Assembly: GCF_009933255.1 (NCBI RefSeq)
Contig: NZ_MAEI01000034.1
Coordinates: 1-10,282 of the forward strand
DNA length: 10,282 nucleotides
Direction: 5' to 3'
Origin: Enterococcus diestrammenae
Lineage (GTDB): Bacteria; Bacillota; Bacilli; Lactobacillales; Enterococcaceae
Numbering within the stretch: position 1 is the first letter of the stretch; each line of letters starts with the position of its first letter. Shown piece after piece: positions 1-8,182 of this stretch. The translations under genes were made by a program, and so were the position numbers. The notes beneath the pieces were generated by a model. It worked only from the letters and a program-made list of their open reading frames with translations, was not told where the DNA came from and ran no database searches.

Positions 1-13
1 CATGCTGGGCAAA

Positions 14-47
14 CAAAAAAGCCTGCAAGGATTTCTCCTCACAGGCT
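14..47 (-). terminator. Intrinsic terminator of the small acidic protein gene
   Basis: Read on the minus strand, a 10-bp stem (GCCTGTGAGG paired with CCTTGCAGGC, two G-U wobbles) with a 6-nt loop is followed by six T residues. It lies about 85 bp after the stop codon of the gene at 132-395. Positions 16-47 match positions 662-693 at 31 of 32 bases, so it is a near copy of the eno terminator. Confidence 0.75.
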
Positions 48-131
48 CCCATACAGACGTTCATTTAACAAATAATTACTTTATTTTCTCCATCCCTTAA
101 TCCCAGATGATTTGCAATAAAACACCTGGAA

Positions 132-395
132 CTACTCTGTTGTTTCATCTCGCAAAGATTCGATAGCTGCTTCGGTAACTTGGTCAGGAACTGGTTCAAT
201 GGGTTCGATAGGCTCCCAATTTTCTTGTGGTTCCATAAAATCTTTCTCCTGATTCACCCGCAACTGATACTCTTCTTCAGTTAAATTTCCACCTTCATAT
301 TGTTCTTGAAAAGCTAATAAACGTTTTTCTAATTCAATGGATTTTTGTGTTCGTTTATCCGCTTCTTCTTCCCATTGCTCATACTTATCAACCAT
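132..395 (-). CDS. Small acidic protein of unknown function, 87 aa
   Basis: I do not recognise the family. The start is well supported: ATG at 395 is preceded by GAAAGGAGGG at good spacing. The protein is highly charged and strongly acidic, with no membrane segment or signal peptide. Residues 1-30 are rich in Glu, Lys and Gln and probably form a helix or coiled coil. Residues about 35-50 (GGNLTEEEYQLRV) resemble the short SHOCT-type helical motif, in which a Gly and L/I-T-x-E-E-(F/Y) precede a basic helix. This is a weak resemblance, not an assignment. The C-terminal part has a Pro-Glu repeat (EPIEPIEPVP). It stands alone, downstream of the glycolytic cluster on the same strand but cut off from it by the eno terminator, and it ends in its own terminator. 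It is probably a cytosolic protein with its own promoter. Confidence 0.7.
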   Translation of the reverse strand: MVDKYEQWEEEADKRTQKSIELEKRLLAFQEQYEGGNLTEEEYQLRVNQEKDFMEPQENWEPIEPIEPVPDQVTEAAIESLRDETTE

Positions 396-661
396 CTAAT
401 CCCTCCTTTCTTTAACAAGTGACATCAAATAAGGCTTCTACTACTAAAGTATCAAATTTACTACTATTCAGCAAAATATACGTTTAAGTCTTTTTCATAA
501 AGTTTAAGCAAAGGAATCACCCCATCGAAATAGTTTTTTTAGAACATTTCTAACCCTTTTACTCCAACAAAAATTCTTCTACGCCTTCTCCACTTACCAT
601 TTCTCAAAAAAACACTACCGTTAGAATCGTCATATATGCAACTATTACAACTAGAACATGC
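396..661. other. AT-rich intergenic region upstream of the small gene
   Basis: No gene is visible on either strand. The stretch must hold the promoter of the small minus-strand gene, but I find no convincing -35/-10 pair. Two short direct repeats stand out: TACTACTA at 439-446 and 460-467 (21 bp apart) and GTTTAAG at 482-488 and 502-508 (20 bp apart). Both spacings are close to two helical turns. Confidence 0.5.
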
Positions 662-697
662 AAAAAGCCTGCAAGGATTTCCCCTCACAGGCTTTTC
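662..697 (-). terminator. Intrinsic terminator of eno
   Basis: On the minus strand a stem of about 14 bp (AAAAGCCTGTGAGG paired with CCTTGCAGGCTTTT, with two wobbles) has a 6-nt loop and runs into a T tract, 30 bp after the eno stop codon. The A residues on the other side could make it partly bidirectional. A 32-bp near copy lies at 16-47. Confidence 0.85.
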
Positions 698-722
698 CAA
701 TCAAGTAAACAAGCGTCTTAGC

Positions 723-2054
<1,332 letters not shown>

Positions 2055-2084
2055 CTAAAAGGCTTGATTGCGCCTCTATGAACA

Positions 2085-2113
2085 ATTTTAGTGAAAATAC
2101 CAGTATTTATCAA
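2085..2113 (-). promoter_or_regulatory. Promoter of eno
   Basis: On the minus strand TTGATA (2113-2108) and TAAAAT (2090-2085) are separated by exactly 17 bp, each differing from the sigma-70/sigma-A consensus at one position. Transcription should begin near 2078, giving a leader of about 50 nt with the ribosome binding site at its end. The spacer holds a 14-bp palindrome, AAATAC-TG-GTATTT (2095-2108), which might be an operator; no regulator is known to me for it. Confidence 0.75.
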
Positions 2114-2146
2114 ATTAAAAGTGGCATTTCTCATAAGAAATTCAGA

Positions 2147-2902
2147 TTATTTAACAGCTTTCAATAAAGCCAAGAATGAATCTGCTTCCAAGCTAGCGCC
2201 GCCCACAAGAGCACCGTCAACGTTTTCTTTTGCCATGTATTCAGCAATGTTTTCTGGTTTCACAGAACCACCGTATTGAATCCGTACGCTTTCAGCTACT
2301 TCGTTGTCGTACAATTTTTCAACGGTTTTACGAACTACGCCACAGATTTCGTCAGCGATGTTGGCATCTGCTGATTTACCAGTACCGATAGCCCAGATTG
2401 GTTCGTAAGCAATAACCATGCTAGAAACTTGACCAGCTGTTAAGTCTTTCAACCCAGCAGTGATTTGTGTTTCAATCCATTCAGCTGTTTTGCCAGCTTC
2501 ATAAGTTTCTAAAGTTTCGCCACAGCACAAGATTGGAGTCATGCCGTTTGCAAAGATTGCTTTGGCTTTTTTGTTGATTTCTTCGTCTGTTTCGTGGAAG
2601 TATTCGCGACGTTCGGAATGACCGATGATCACGTATTCGATTCCCATATCTGACAAAGCTGCTGGAGAAGTTTCACCAGTGAAAGCACCAGCGTTTTCCC
2701 AGAAACAGTTTTGAGCAGACAATTGCAATTCTGAGCCTTGACGTTTGCAGTTCATTGGGGCTAACAATAATGCTGGCGCGCCAATGACTGAATCCACAAC
2801 ATCTTTTGAAGGAATTGCATCTTTGACTGCCAAGACAAAAGCTTTTGCTTCTGGCAAGGTTTTGTTCATCTTCCAGTTACCGGCGATGATTGGTTTACGC
2901 AT
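2147..2902 (-). CDS. tpiA: Triose-phosphate isomerase
   Basis: This enzyme interconverts dihydroxyacetone phosphate and glyceraldehyde 3-phosphate in the cytosol. The 251-aa length is typical of the single-domain (beta/alpha)8 barrel. All catalytic landmarks are present: Lys11 in GNWKMN, His95 in IIGHSERR, Glu167 in [11 protein letters not shown], the flexible loop 6 after it, and the phosphate-binding YGGSV and GALVGGASL motifs near the C-terminus. ATG at 2902 follows AAAGGAG. It lies 115 bp downstream of pgk on the same strand and is probably co-transcribed with it, since I see no convincing promoter in that gap. After the stop there is only a weak 6-bp hairpin (2126-2141) without a T tract, so read-through into eno is likely in addition to the eno promoter. 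Confidence 0.98.
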   Translation of the reverse strand: MRKPIIAGNWKMNKTLPEAKAFVLAVKDAIPSKDVVDSVIGAPALLLAPMNCKRQGSELQLSAQNCFWENAGAFTGETSPAALSDMGIEYVIIGHSERREYFHETDEEINKKAKAIFANGMTPILCCGETLETYEAGKTAEWIETQITAGLKDLTAGQVSSMVIAYEPIWAIGTGKSADANIADEICGVVRKTVEKLYDNEVAESVRIQYGGSVKPENIAEYMAKENVDGALVGGASLEADSFLALLKAVK

Positions 2903-2981
2903 GTTAAAAACTCCTTTGATTAGTGTGTTTTGACTAGCAATGATACTAGTTCAAAGCCTTTTTAAAGACACACCGCCAAGC

Positions 2982-2998
2982 CAGTAGCAAGGCTACTG
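2982..2998 (-). other. Hairpin in the pgk-tpiA intergenic region
   Basis: A perfect 7-bp stem, CAGTAGC paired with GCTACTG around a 3-nt loop, lies 20 bp after the pgk stop codon. On the minus strand no T tract follows, so it is not a normal terminator. It could act as an RNA stability or processing element between pgk and tpiA. Confidence 0.55.
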
Positions 2999-3017
2999 AC
3001 TCAGCTAGCTATCTCAA

Positions 3018-4208
3018 TTATTTGTCGTTAATTGCAGCCAAACCTGGTAAAGTTTTGCCTTCAAGCAATTCAAGAGAAGCGCCACCACCAGTAGAAATGT
3101 GGGTGAATTTGTCAGCAAAGCCTAATTGTTCAGCAGCTGCCGCAGAGTCCCCACCACCGATGATTGTAGTCGCACCTTCAAGGTTTGCGATAGCTTCACA
3201 AACACCGATGGTACCATTTGCGAAGTTAGACATTTCAAACACACCCATTGGTCCGTTCCAAACGACTGTTTTCGCACCAGCTAAAGTTTCAGCAAACAAA
3301 GCAACAGATGCTGGACCGATATCCAAAGCCATTACGTCGCCTTCGATTTCGCCTTCGATGGTTTCTGTTGGTACATCGTTAGAGAATTCAGCCGCACAAA
3401 TGTTGTCGATTGGCAAAACAAGTTTGTCGCCAGCTTCAGCGATCAATTCTTTAGCCAAGTCGATTTTGTCAGTTTCAACTAAAGACTTACCGATTTTCAT
3501 GCCTTTTGCAGCATAGAAAGTGTAAGTCATCCCGCCACCGATCAAGATTTTGTCAGCTTTTGGAATCAAGTTTTTGATTACGCCGATCTTATCAGACACT
3601 TTCGCGCCACCTAAGATTGCGATCATTGGCCGTTTAGGATCTTCTACCGCTTCACCGATGAACTTGATTTCTTTTTCCATCAAGAAGCCAGCAACAGTTG
3701 GGATCCCAGTAGAAGCGATACCAACGTTTGAAGCATGAGCCCGGTGAGCCGTACCAAATGCATCGTTGACGAATACATCACCTAAAGAAGCCCAGTATTT
3801 ACCTAATTCTTCGTCGTTTTTGCTTTCTTTTTTGCCGTCGACATCTTCAAAACGAGTGTTTTCAAACAACAACACATCGCCATCTTTCATGTCCGCAATC
3901 GCTGCTTCTAAAGCTGCGCCGCGAGTTTCAGGAACAAAAATGACTTCTTTGCCCAACAATTCGCCTAAGCGTTTTGCGACGGGTGCCAAAGATTTGCCAG
4001 CTTTGTCTTCTTCGGTTTTTACACGACCTAAGTGAGAGAACAAGATTGCTTTACCGTTGTTGTCCAAAACGTATTTGATTGTAGGCAAAGCCGCTTTGAT
4101 ACGAGTATCATCGCCGATTACGCCGTCTTTCAAAGGCACGTTGAAGTCAACGCGGACCAAGACTTTTTTATCTTTTAAATCAAGATCTTCAATGGTTTTT
4201 TTAGCCAT
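3018..4208 (-). CDS. pgk: Phosphoglycerate kinase
   Basis: The enzyme transfers the acyl phosphate of 1,3-bisphosphoglycerate to ADP, the first ATP-yielding step of glycolysis, in the cytosol. The 396-aa length fits the bacterial two-domain kinase. N-terminal, substrate-binding domain: RVDFN (19-23), Arg36, SHLGR (58-62), ENTRF (116-120) and [13 protein letters not shown] (148-160). C-terminal, nucleotide-binding domain: [11 protein letters not shown] (199-209), [10 protein letters not shown] (316-325) and IGGGDSAAA (350-358), ending with [15 protein letters not shown] at 4208 follows CGGAGGAA. It lies 125 bp after gap, but a strong terminator sits in that gap, so pgk expression must come from partial read-through, from the weak candidate promoter at 4232-4260, or from both. 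Confidence 0.98.
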   Translation of the reverse strand: MAKKTIEDLDLKDKKVLVRVDFNVPLKDGVIGDDTRIKAALPTIKYVLDNNGKAILFSHLGRVKTEEDKAGKSLAPVAKRLGELLGKEVIFVPETRGAALEAAIADMKDGDVLLFENTRFEDVDGKKESKNDEELGKYWASLGDVFVNDAFGTAHRAHASNVGIASTGIPTVAGFLMEKEIKFIGEAVEDPKRPMIAILGGAKVSDKIGVIKNLIPKADKILIGGGMTYTFYAAKGMKIGKSLVETDKIDLAKELIAEAGDKLVLPIDNICAAEFSNDVPTETIEGEIEGDVMALDIGPASVALFAETLAGAKTVVWNGPMGVFEMSNFANGTIGVCEAIANLEGATTIIGGGDSAAAAEQLGFADKFTHISTGGGASLELLEGKTLPGLAAINDK

Positions 4209-4231
4209 GTTGATGGATTCCTCCGATTCTT

Positions 4232-4260
4232 ATCATTGTGTGATGGTCGAAAATGACCAA
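4232..4260 (-). promoter_or_regulatory. Candidate promoter of pgk-tpiA with dyad
   Basis: On the minus strand TTGGTC (4260-4255) and AATGAT (4237-4232) are 17 bp apart, matching consensus at 3 and 4 of 6 positions. The -35 region and spacer are covered by an inverted repeat, TGGTC-6 nt-GACCA (4244-4259). It begins directly downstream of the gap terminator, the place where a promoter for pgk would be needed. The hexamers are poor, so this is tentative. Confidence 0.35.
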
Positions 4261-4263
4261 AGG

Positions 4264-4295
4264 AAAAAGCGGGGAAGCGACGCGCTTCCCCGCTT
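4264..4295 (-). terminator. Strong intrinsic terminator between gap and pgk
   Basis: A perfect 13-bp GC-rich stem (AAGCGGGGAAGCG and its complement, 4267-4279 with 4283-4295) with a 3-nt loop is followed on the minus strand by a T5 run at 4268-4264. It lies 38 bp after the gap stop codon. The opposite strand has no T tract after the stem, so it acts on minus-strand transcription. Confidence 0.88.
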
Positions 4296-4333
4296 CAAGT
4301 TCATACTATTGAACGCTTGGATTGTAAGAAATC

Positions 4334-5335
4334 TTACAATTTAGCGAAGTATTCCAAAGTACGGATCAATTGAGCAGTGTATGACATTTCATTGTCGTAC
4401 CAAGCAACAGTTTTAACCAATTGTTTGTCGCCAACTGTCATCACTTTAGTTTGAGTTTCGTCAAACAATGAACCGTAAGTCATGCCTACGATATCAGAAG
4501 AAACGATTGGGTCAACGTTGTAGCCGTAAGATTCGTTAGATGCAGCTTTCATAGCGGCATTTACTTCGTCAGCAGTTACTTGTTTGTCCAATACAGTAAC
4601 CAATTCAGTCAATGAACCAGTTGGTACAGGAACACGTTGAGCAGCACCGTCTAATTTGCCGTTCAATTCAGGGATAACTTGGCCGATAGCTTTAGCAGCA
4701 CCAGTTGTGTTAGGTACGATGTTGATTGCTGCAGCACGGGCACGACGCATGTCACCTTTAGGATGTGGTGCATCCAAAGTGTTTTGGTCGCCAGTGTAAG
4801 CGTGGATAGTTGTCATCAAGCCTTCAACGATACCAAATTGGTCGTTCAAAACTTTAGCCATAGGAGCAAGACAGTTAGTTGTACAAGAAGCACCAGAGAT
4901 AACTGTTTCGTCACCAGTCAAGATTTCATGGTTAACGTTGTAAACGATTGTTGGTACGTCAGCACTACCTGGAGCTGAGATAACAACGCGTTTAGCGCCA
5001 GCTTTCAAGTGCAATTCAGCTTTTTCTTTAGTAGTGAAGAAGCCAGTACATTCCAAAACGATGTCTACGCCAAGTTCGCCCCATGGTAATTCTTCAGGGT
5101 TACGGTTAGCCAAAACTTTGATTTCGTTGCCGTTTACAGTGAAAGAACCTTCGTTAACTTCTACAGTACCGTTGAAACGACCTTGAGTTGAATCGTATTT
5201 CAACAAGTCAGCCAACATTTTTGCGTCTGTCAAGTCGTTGATTGCTACTACTTCGATTCCATCCACATCTTGGATACGGCGGAATGCCAAGCGTCCAATA
5301 CGTCCGAAACCATTAATACCTACTTTAACTGTCAT
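4334..5335 (-). CDS. gap: Glyceraldehyde-3-phosphate dehydrogenase, NAD-dependent
   Basis: The enzyme oxidises and phosphorylates glyceraldehyde 3-phosphate to 1,3-bisphosphoglycerate with reduction of NAD in the cytosol. The 333-aa length matches bacterial type I GAPDH. Seen in order: Rossmann motif [10 protein letters not shown] (6-15); Asp34 in AIND, the residue that favours NAD over NADP and points to the glycolytic form; catalytic Cys151 in SGASCTTNC; and His178 in [11 protein letters not shown] chose ATG at 5335 because it follows AAGGAGG at 9-nt spacing. A TTG 27 bp upstream keeps the frame open but lies before the ribosome binding site. The gene begins 40 bp after cggR, in the layout of an autoregulated cggR-gap operon. 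It is followed by a strong terminator, so gap mRNA should be the most abundant product of the cluster. In some Gram-positive genomes a second gap copy serves gluconeogenesis; this one is in the glycolytic context. Confidence 0.98.
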   Translation of the reverse strand: MTVKVGINGFGRIGRLAFRRIQDVDGIEVVAINDLTDAKMLADLLKYDSTQGRFNGTVEVNEGSFTVNGNEIKVLANRNPEELPWGELGVDIVLECTGFFTTKEKAELHLKAGAKRVVISAPGSADVPTIVYNVNHEILTGDETVISGASCTTNCLAPMAKVLNDQFGIVEGLMTTIHAYTGDQNTLDAPHPKGDMRRARAAAINIVPNTTGAAKAIGQVIPELNGKLDGAAQRVPVPTGSLTELVTVLDKQVTADEVNAAMKAASNESYGYNVDPIVSSDIVGMTYGSLFDETQTKVMTVGDKQLVKTVAWYDNEMSYTAQLIRTLEYFAKL

Positions 5336-5372
5336 TTGAGATTTCCTCCTTATGAAAATCAAAAAAGTTTTT

Positions 5373-5399
5373 ATTTTAAAGGGTTGCCCCTTTTAAAAT
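5373..5399 (-). other. Hairpin across the cggR stop codon, likely mRNA processing or stability element
   Basis: A stem of 11 bp with a one-base bulge pairs ATTTTAAAGGG with CCCTTTTAAAAT and includes the cggR TAA codon (5378-5376). No proper T tract follows on the minus strand, so it is not a typical terminator. In Bacillus subtilis the cggR-gapA message is cleaved near the end of cggR and a hairpin left at the 5' end of gapA mRNA stabilises it. Position and form match; the function here is inferred. Confidence 0.6.
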
Positions 5400-6413
5400 C
5401 TCGTTTGCTGCAGCTTCATCGGTGATGAGCCACGTTTGTTTTGGAGCATTTTTCATATATGCTCCGATAGCTTTGGCTTTGCTTTTGCCGCCAGCCACAG
5501 CCAAAATCACTGGGACTTTCCGGAGCTCAGCCAATTCGATGCCGATTCGAGGAACTTTGTGGACTACTTCTCCTTGTTCATTGAAGAAATAACCAAAAGA
5601 TTCCGCCACTGCATTTTGCTGTTTAAGCATCACTATTTCTGCTTCAGACATCTTGCGTCGAGCAGCCATATGCAGGGCCCGGCCAATACTGTGAATCACA
5701 CAGTTGGCATGGCTAATCAAATCCAGCACTTCTTGAATGGACGGTTCAGCCAGTAGTGACCGATACGTTGCGGCACTGAGTTGTTCCGGCACATACAACG
5801 CTCGATAGTCCCCATTGGTCCGCATCGCCATCACTGAAGCCACGGAATTGGCTTGTAGAGTGACCGCTTCGCCAATCCCTCCACGAGCTGGGACAAAGAG
5901 GTTGTGGCGCTTTTCGCTTTCCAGATTGGTTAAGCGTTCCGCCACCGCTGCCATGGAAGTACCCCCCATGACCGCAATTATATTATTACCTTCTGGGAGC
6001 AATAAGTCCAATGATTCGTTTAGACAATCGCCGAGTTCGGCCACGATTTTTTGTTGTCGATCGCTATTTCCCACCGAAATCAAGCAGCGAGAAATGCCAA
6101 AATGTTCAGCTAGTTTCTTTTCAAGCTGATGCATCCCAAACAGTTGATCCATGATTTTGCCAAGACTGTTGTAGACTTCTTCACCCTTTGCGGTCAAGGT
6201 CATCCCACTTTTGTCAGTATTAATCAATTGCAACTTTTTTAAGGTGTCAGTCTCTGAACGTAACACCCGCTCGGTCAAGGCTAAGCTTTCCGCCAAATTA
6301 CGACGGCCAATGGGTTGCATCCAATAGATATTTTGCAAAATCTTAAATCGTTCTTGCAAAACAGCCAAGATATCTGGCGCAACTGCTTCGATCAATTTTA
6401 ATTCATCTAGCAC
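5376..6413 (-). CDS. cggR: Central glycolytic genes regulator CggR (SorC family)
   Basis: CggR is a DNA-binding repressor of the lower-glycolysis operon; in Bacillus subtilis fructose 1,6-bisphosphate relieves repression. Reading from GTG at 6413 gives 345 aa, close to the roughly 340 aa of the family. Residues about 30-65 form the winged helix-turn-helix ([21 protein letters not shown]), followed by the SorC-type effector domain (about 95-345) with the phosphosugar-binding motifs GGTSMA (150-155) and PARGG (175-179). An in-frame ATG at 6467 would add 18 residues, but I prefer GTG because GGAGGG stands 7 nt before it and the extra codons coincide with the operator. The start differs from an automatic longest-frame call. 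It is the first gene of the cluster, under its own promoter at 6520-6548, and its stop codon lies inside a hairpin just before gap. Confidence 0.93.
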   Translation of the reverse strand: MLDELKLIEAVAPDILAVLQERFKILQNIYWMQPIGRRNLAESLALTERVLRSETDTLKKLQLINTDKSGMTLTAKGEEVYNSLGKIMDQLFGMHQLEKKLAEHFGISRCLISVGNSDRQQKIVAELGDCLNESLDLLLPEGNNIIAVMGGTSMAAVAERLTNLESEKRHNLFVPARGGIGEAVTLQANSVASVMAMRTNGDYRALYVPEQLSAATYRSLLAEPSIQEVLDLISHANCVIHSIGRALHMAARRKMSEAEIVMLKQQNAVAESFGYFFNEQGEVVHKVPRIGIELAELRKVPVILAVAGGKSKAKAIGAYMKNAPKQTWLITDEAAANEILKGATL

Positions 6414-6428
6414 GTAGCACCCCTCCGA

Positions 6429-6466
6429 TGGACACTTTTTGTCCAACATAGACTTAAATCGACCCA
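6429..6466 (-). promoter_or_regulatory. Tandem CggR-type operator
   Basis: A perfect palindrome, TGGACA-5 nt-TGTCCA (6429-6445), fits the GGAC-N6-TGTCC half of the known Bacillus subtilis CggR operator, which is a tandem of two such repeats 21 bp apart. A second, degenerate copy lies 20 bp further upstream on the minus strand (6450-6466), keeping GG, C and GTC at the same places. The pair lies 45-85 bp after the predicted transcription start and just before the cggR ribosome binding site, which fits a block to elongation. The match is from memory of the consensus. Confidence 0.65.
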
Positions 6467-6519
6467 TCTAGTCTAAAAAAAATGAAACACGCTGAAAGTT
6501 CAACGACCTCACAGGAACA

Positions 6520-6548
6520 ATACTAACATTTTCTAAAGGATTGTGCAA
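6520..6548 (-). promoter_or_regulatory. Promoter of cggR-gap
   Basis: On the minus strand TTGCAC (6548-6543) and TAGTAT (6525-6520) are separated by 17 bp, and TG stands one base before the -10 hexamer, giving an extended -10 (TGTTAGTAT). Transcription would begin near 6513, leaving a leader of about 100 nt that contains the CggR-type operator. The -35 hexamer is weak; the extended -10 compensates. Confidence 0.55.
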
Positions 6549-6602
6549 CTGATAGACACCAAATTTTATCTGCCAAAGATGGCGTTAAATCAAGAATAAC
6601 AT

Positions 6603-6633
6603 GAAAGCACAAGGCAGTTTTCCCTGTGCTTTC
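6603..6633 (-). terminator. Probable terminator of rpoN
   Basis: A 9-bp perfect stem, GAAAGCACA with TGTGCTTTC, has a 13-nt interior that can add two G-C pairs. It lies 14 bp after the rpoN stop codon and separates rpoN from the cggR promoter. The following minus-strand sequence is only moderately T-rich (CATGTTATTCTT), so termination may be partial. Confidence 0.5.
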
Positions 6634-6646
6634 AATAACTCTAGGT

Positions 6647-7966
6647 TTAATCAAATCGTTTTCTTTTGGCTGAGCTAGGGATTCCTAACGCTTCTCGGTA
6701 CTTAGCCACCGTCCGTCTTGAGAGTGCCAATGATTCGGCTTTCAATAAATCGACTAACTTCTGGTCTGAAAGAGGTTTGTTCTTGTTTTCCGACGCAATC
6801 AACTCTTGTAGACGTTGTTTGATAGTATCTGCGGAAATATCTTCTCCTTCACCGTTTTGCCCACCAACTTTTTGACTAAAGAAACTTTTTAGTTCAAAAA
6901 CACCGAAACTAGTTTCCATATATTTGCCATTGACAGCGCGACTGACAGTCGACTCATGAACCTCTAGCTCATCGGCAATTGTCTTGAGAATCAAGGGCTT
7001 CAACGGTCGTTGCTCATGTAAAAAGAAGTCTCGTTGATGGGTGATGATTGCTTGAGCCACTCGTAAAATAGTATCTCCTCGTTGGTGGATCGTCTTTTGT
7101 AACCATTGGAAGTCTTGTTTTTTTCCTTCTAGGTATTTCAGAACTTCTGGATCTTGGCTTTGAGCCATCTGTTCAAAGTAACTCTGTTGAAACTTAACTT
7201 CCGGCATCCCCCGCCGATTGGAGACCACTTGAATCTCCTCACCATCGATTTTGACCAGGACATCTGGAATAATGTATAAACCCTCCGTGGAACCAAAGCT
7301 TGCTCCTGGTGTCGGGGTTAGGGTTTGGATATAATCAAAAACTTGTTGAATTTCCGTCACCGGAACAGCTAGGGCTTTGGCAATCTCCGGCCATTTCCGC
7401 GCCACCAGCTCTTCAAAATGCTCCTCCAAAACTAAATAGGCGATCACTGGTGCCCGATCGTCTCTTTCCGTCTGCAACATCAGGCATTCTTGCAAGTTGC
7501 GTGCCCCGACTCCCGGCGGATCGAGTTGTTGAATCAAGGTCAAGGCATCCAACATCTGAATCGGAGCAGCCCCCGATTCTTCACAAGCATCTTCTAAGGT
7601 AATCTTCAAGAAACCATTTAAATCGATGTATTCAACTAAAAACAAGACCAACGTCCGGAGATAAGTATCCCGATAGTTTAAATGAATCTGATCTAATAAG
7701 TGTTCAAACAAAGACAACCGATTATCCGGTATCTGACTCAAATAATTGACTTCAGTGCCACTACCAGACATTGGTTTATTGTATTGCAACGTATAATTGG
7801 GTTCGATCACTTCAATTAGTGGATTATCCAAAGCCTCGCTATCGACAAACGCTGACAACTCCTCCACTGAGTATTGCAAAACTTGAATTGACTGTTGTAA
7901 TTTCTGAGTTAAAGCCAGTTTTTGCGTTTGTTTTTGGGCTTGGGAAAAATTTTGTTGAAATTTCAT
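6647..7966 (-). CDS. rpoN: RNA polymerase sigma-54 factor
   Basis: RpoN directs RNA polymerase to -24/-12 promoters and needs an ATP-driven activator. In enterococci and relatives its main known targets are mannose-class PTS operons controlled by LevR-like activators. The 439-aa protein has the full domain order: Gln-rich activator-interacting region (1-50, with LTQKLQQSIQVLQ), core-binding region (about 75-260), helix-turn-helix (about 326-350, IADELEVHESTVSRAVNGKY), and the diagnostic RpoN box SRRTVAKYRE (416-425) at the C-terminus. ATG at 7966 follows AAGAGGAAA at acceptable spacing. It is transcribed toward the glycolytic cluster but separated from it by a hairpin and the cggR promoter. 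Upstream is a divergent tRNA gene whose -35 box falls in the rpoN leader; I could not find a clear rpoN promoter. No activator gene or PTS target is in the window. Confidence 0.97.
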   Translation of the reverse strand: MKFQQNFSQAQKQTQKLALTQKLQQSIQVLQYSVEELSAFVDSEALDNPLIEVIEPNYTLQYNKPMSGSGTEVNYLSQIPDNRLSLFEHLLDQIHLNYRDTYLRTLVLFLVEYIDLNGFLKITLEDACEESGAAPIQMLDALTLIQQLDPPGVGARNLQECLMLQTERDDRAPVIAYLVLEEHFEELVARKWPEIAKALAVPVTEIQQVFDYIQTLTPTPGASFGSTEGLYIIPDVLVKIDGEEIQVVSNRRGMPEVKFQQSYFEQMAQSQDPEVLKYLEGKKQDFQWLQKTIHQRGDTILRVAQAIITHQRDFFLHEQRPLKPLILKTIADELEVHESTVSRAVNGKYMETSFGVFELKSFFSQKVGGQNGEGEDISADTIKQRLQELIASENKNKPLSDQKLVDLLKAESLALSRRTVAKYREALGIPSSAKRKRFD

Positions 7967-7977
7967 GAAATTTCCTC

Positions 7978-8006
7978 TTGTCTTTTTATGAATTATTGGT
8001 TACACT
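7978..8006 (+). promoter_or_regulatory. Promoter of tRNA-Arg
   Basis: TTGTCT (7978-7983) and TACACT (8001-8006) are 17 bp apart, each matching consensus at 4 of 6 positions. Transcription would start about 5 bp before the mature tRNA end at 8019. The -35 box overlaps the rpoN leader, next to its ribosome binding site. Confidence 0.5.
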
Positions 8007-8018
8007 ATTAAATGTTCC

Positions 8019-8090
8019 GCGTCCTTAGTGTAGTGGATATCACGTAAGATTCCGGTTCTTGAGACGGGGGTTCGATTCCCTCAGGACGCG
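8019..8090 (+). tRNA. tRNA-Arg, anticodon CCG
   Basis: The 72-nt sequence folds as a cloverleaf. The acceptor GCGTCCT pairs with AGGACGC followed by discriminator G. A short D arm is present. The anticodon stem TAAGA/TCTTG carries the 7-nt loop TTCCGGT, giving anticodon CCG, which reads CGG (Arg). The T arm has loop TTCGATT and stem GGGGG/CCCTC. The terminal CCA is not encoded (TTA follows) and must be added enzymatically. It is a single tRNA with its own promoter and terminator, divergent from rpoN. Confidence 0.95.
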
Positions 8091-8144
8091 TTATTAGCAA
8101 CAGAATTGATTATACTGGAAATTTGCCAGATAATCAAAAGGAGA

Positions 8145-8182
8145 AACGAGCCACTTCCAATTGGAGGTGGCTCGTTTTGTTA
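8145..8182 (+). terminator. Intrinsic terminator of tRNA-Arg
   Basis: A 15-bp stem (AACGAGCCACTTCCA with TGGAGGTGGCTCGTT, one G-U pair) and a 2-nt loop are followed by TTTTGTTATT. It lies 55 bp after the tRNA on the plus strand. The remaining sequence to 8323 shows no gene that I can support. Confidence 0.88.

Noticed and set aside
3022..3516. Long plus-strand open frame (164 codons) inside pgk
   Set aside because: It is antisense to conserved pgk codons, has no ribosome binding site, and arises from the strongly biased codon use of pgk.
5336..5362. Upstream TTG start for gap (nine extra residues)
   Set aside because: The ribosome binding site AAGGAGG lies inside the extension and serves ATG at 5335, where the conserved GAPDH N-terminus begins.
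8071..8090. tRNA 3' end as an integrase attachment site
   Set aside because: I see no second copy of the tRNA 3' sequence in the window and no integrase gene, so there is no evidence of an integrated element using it.
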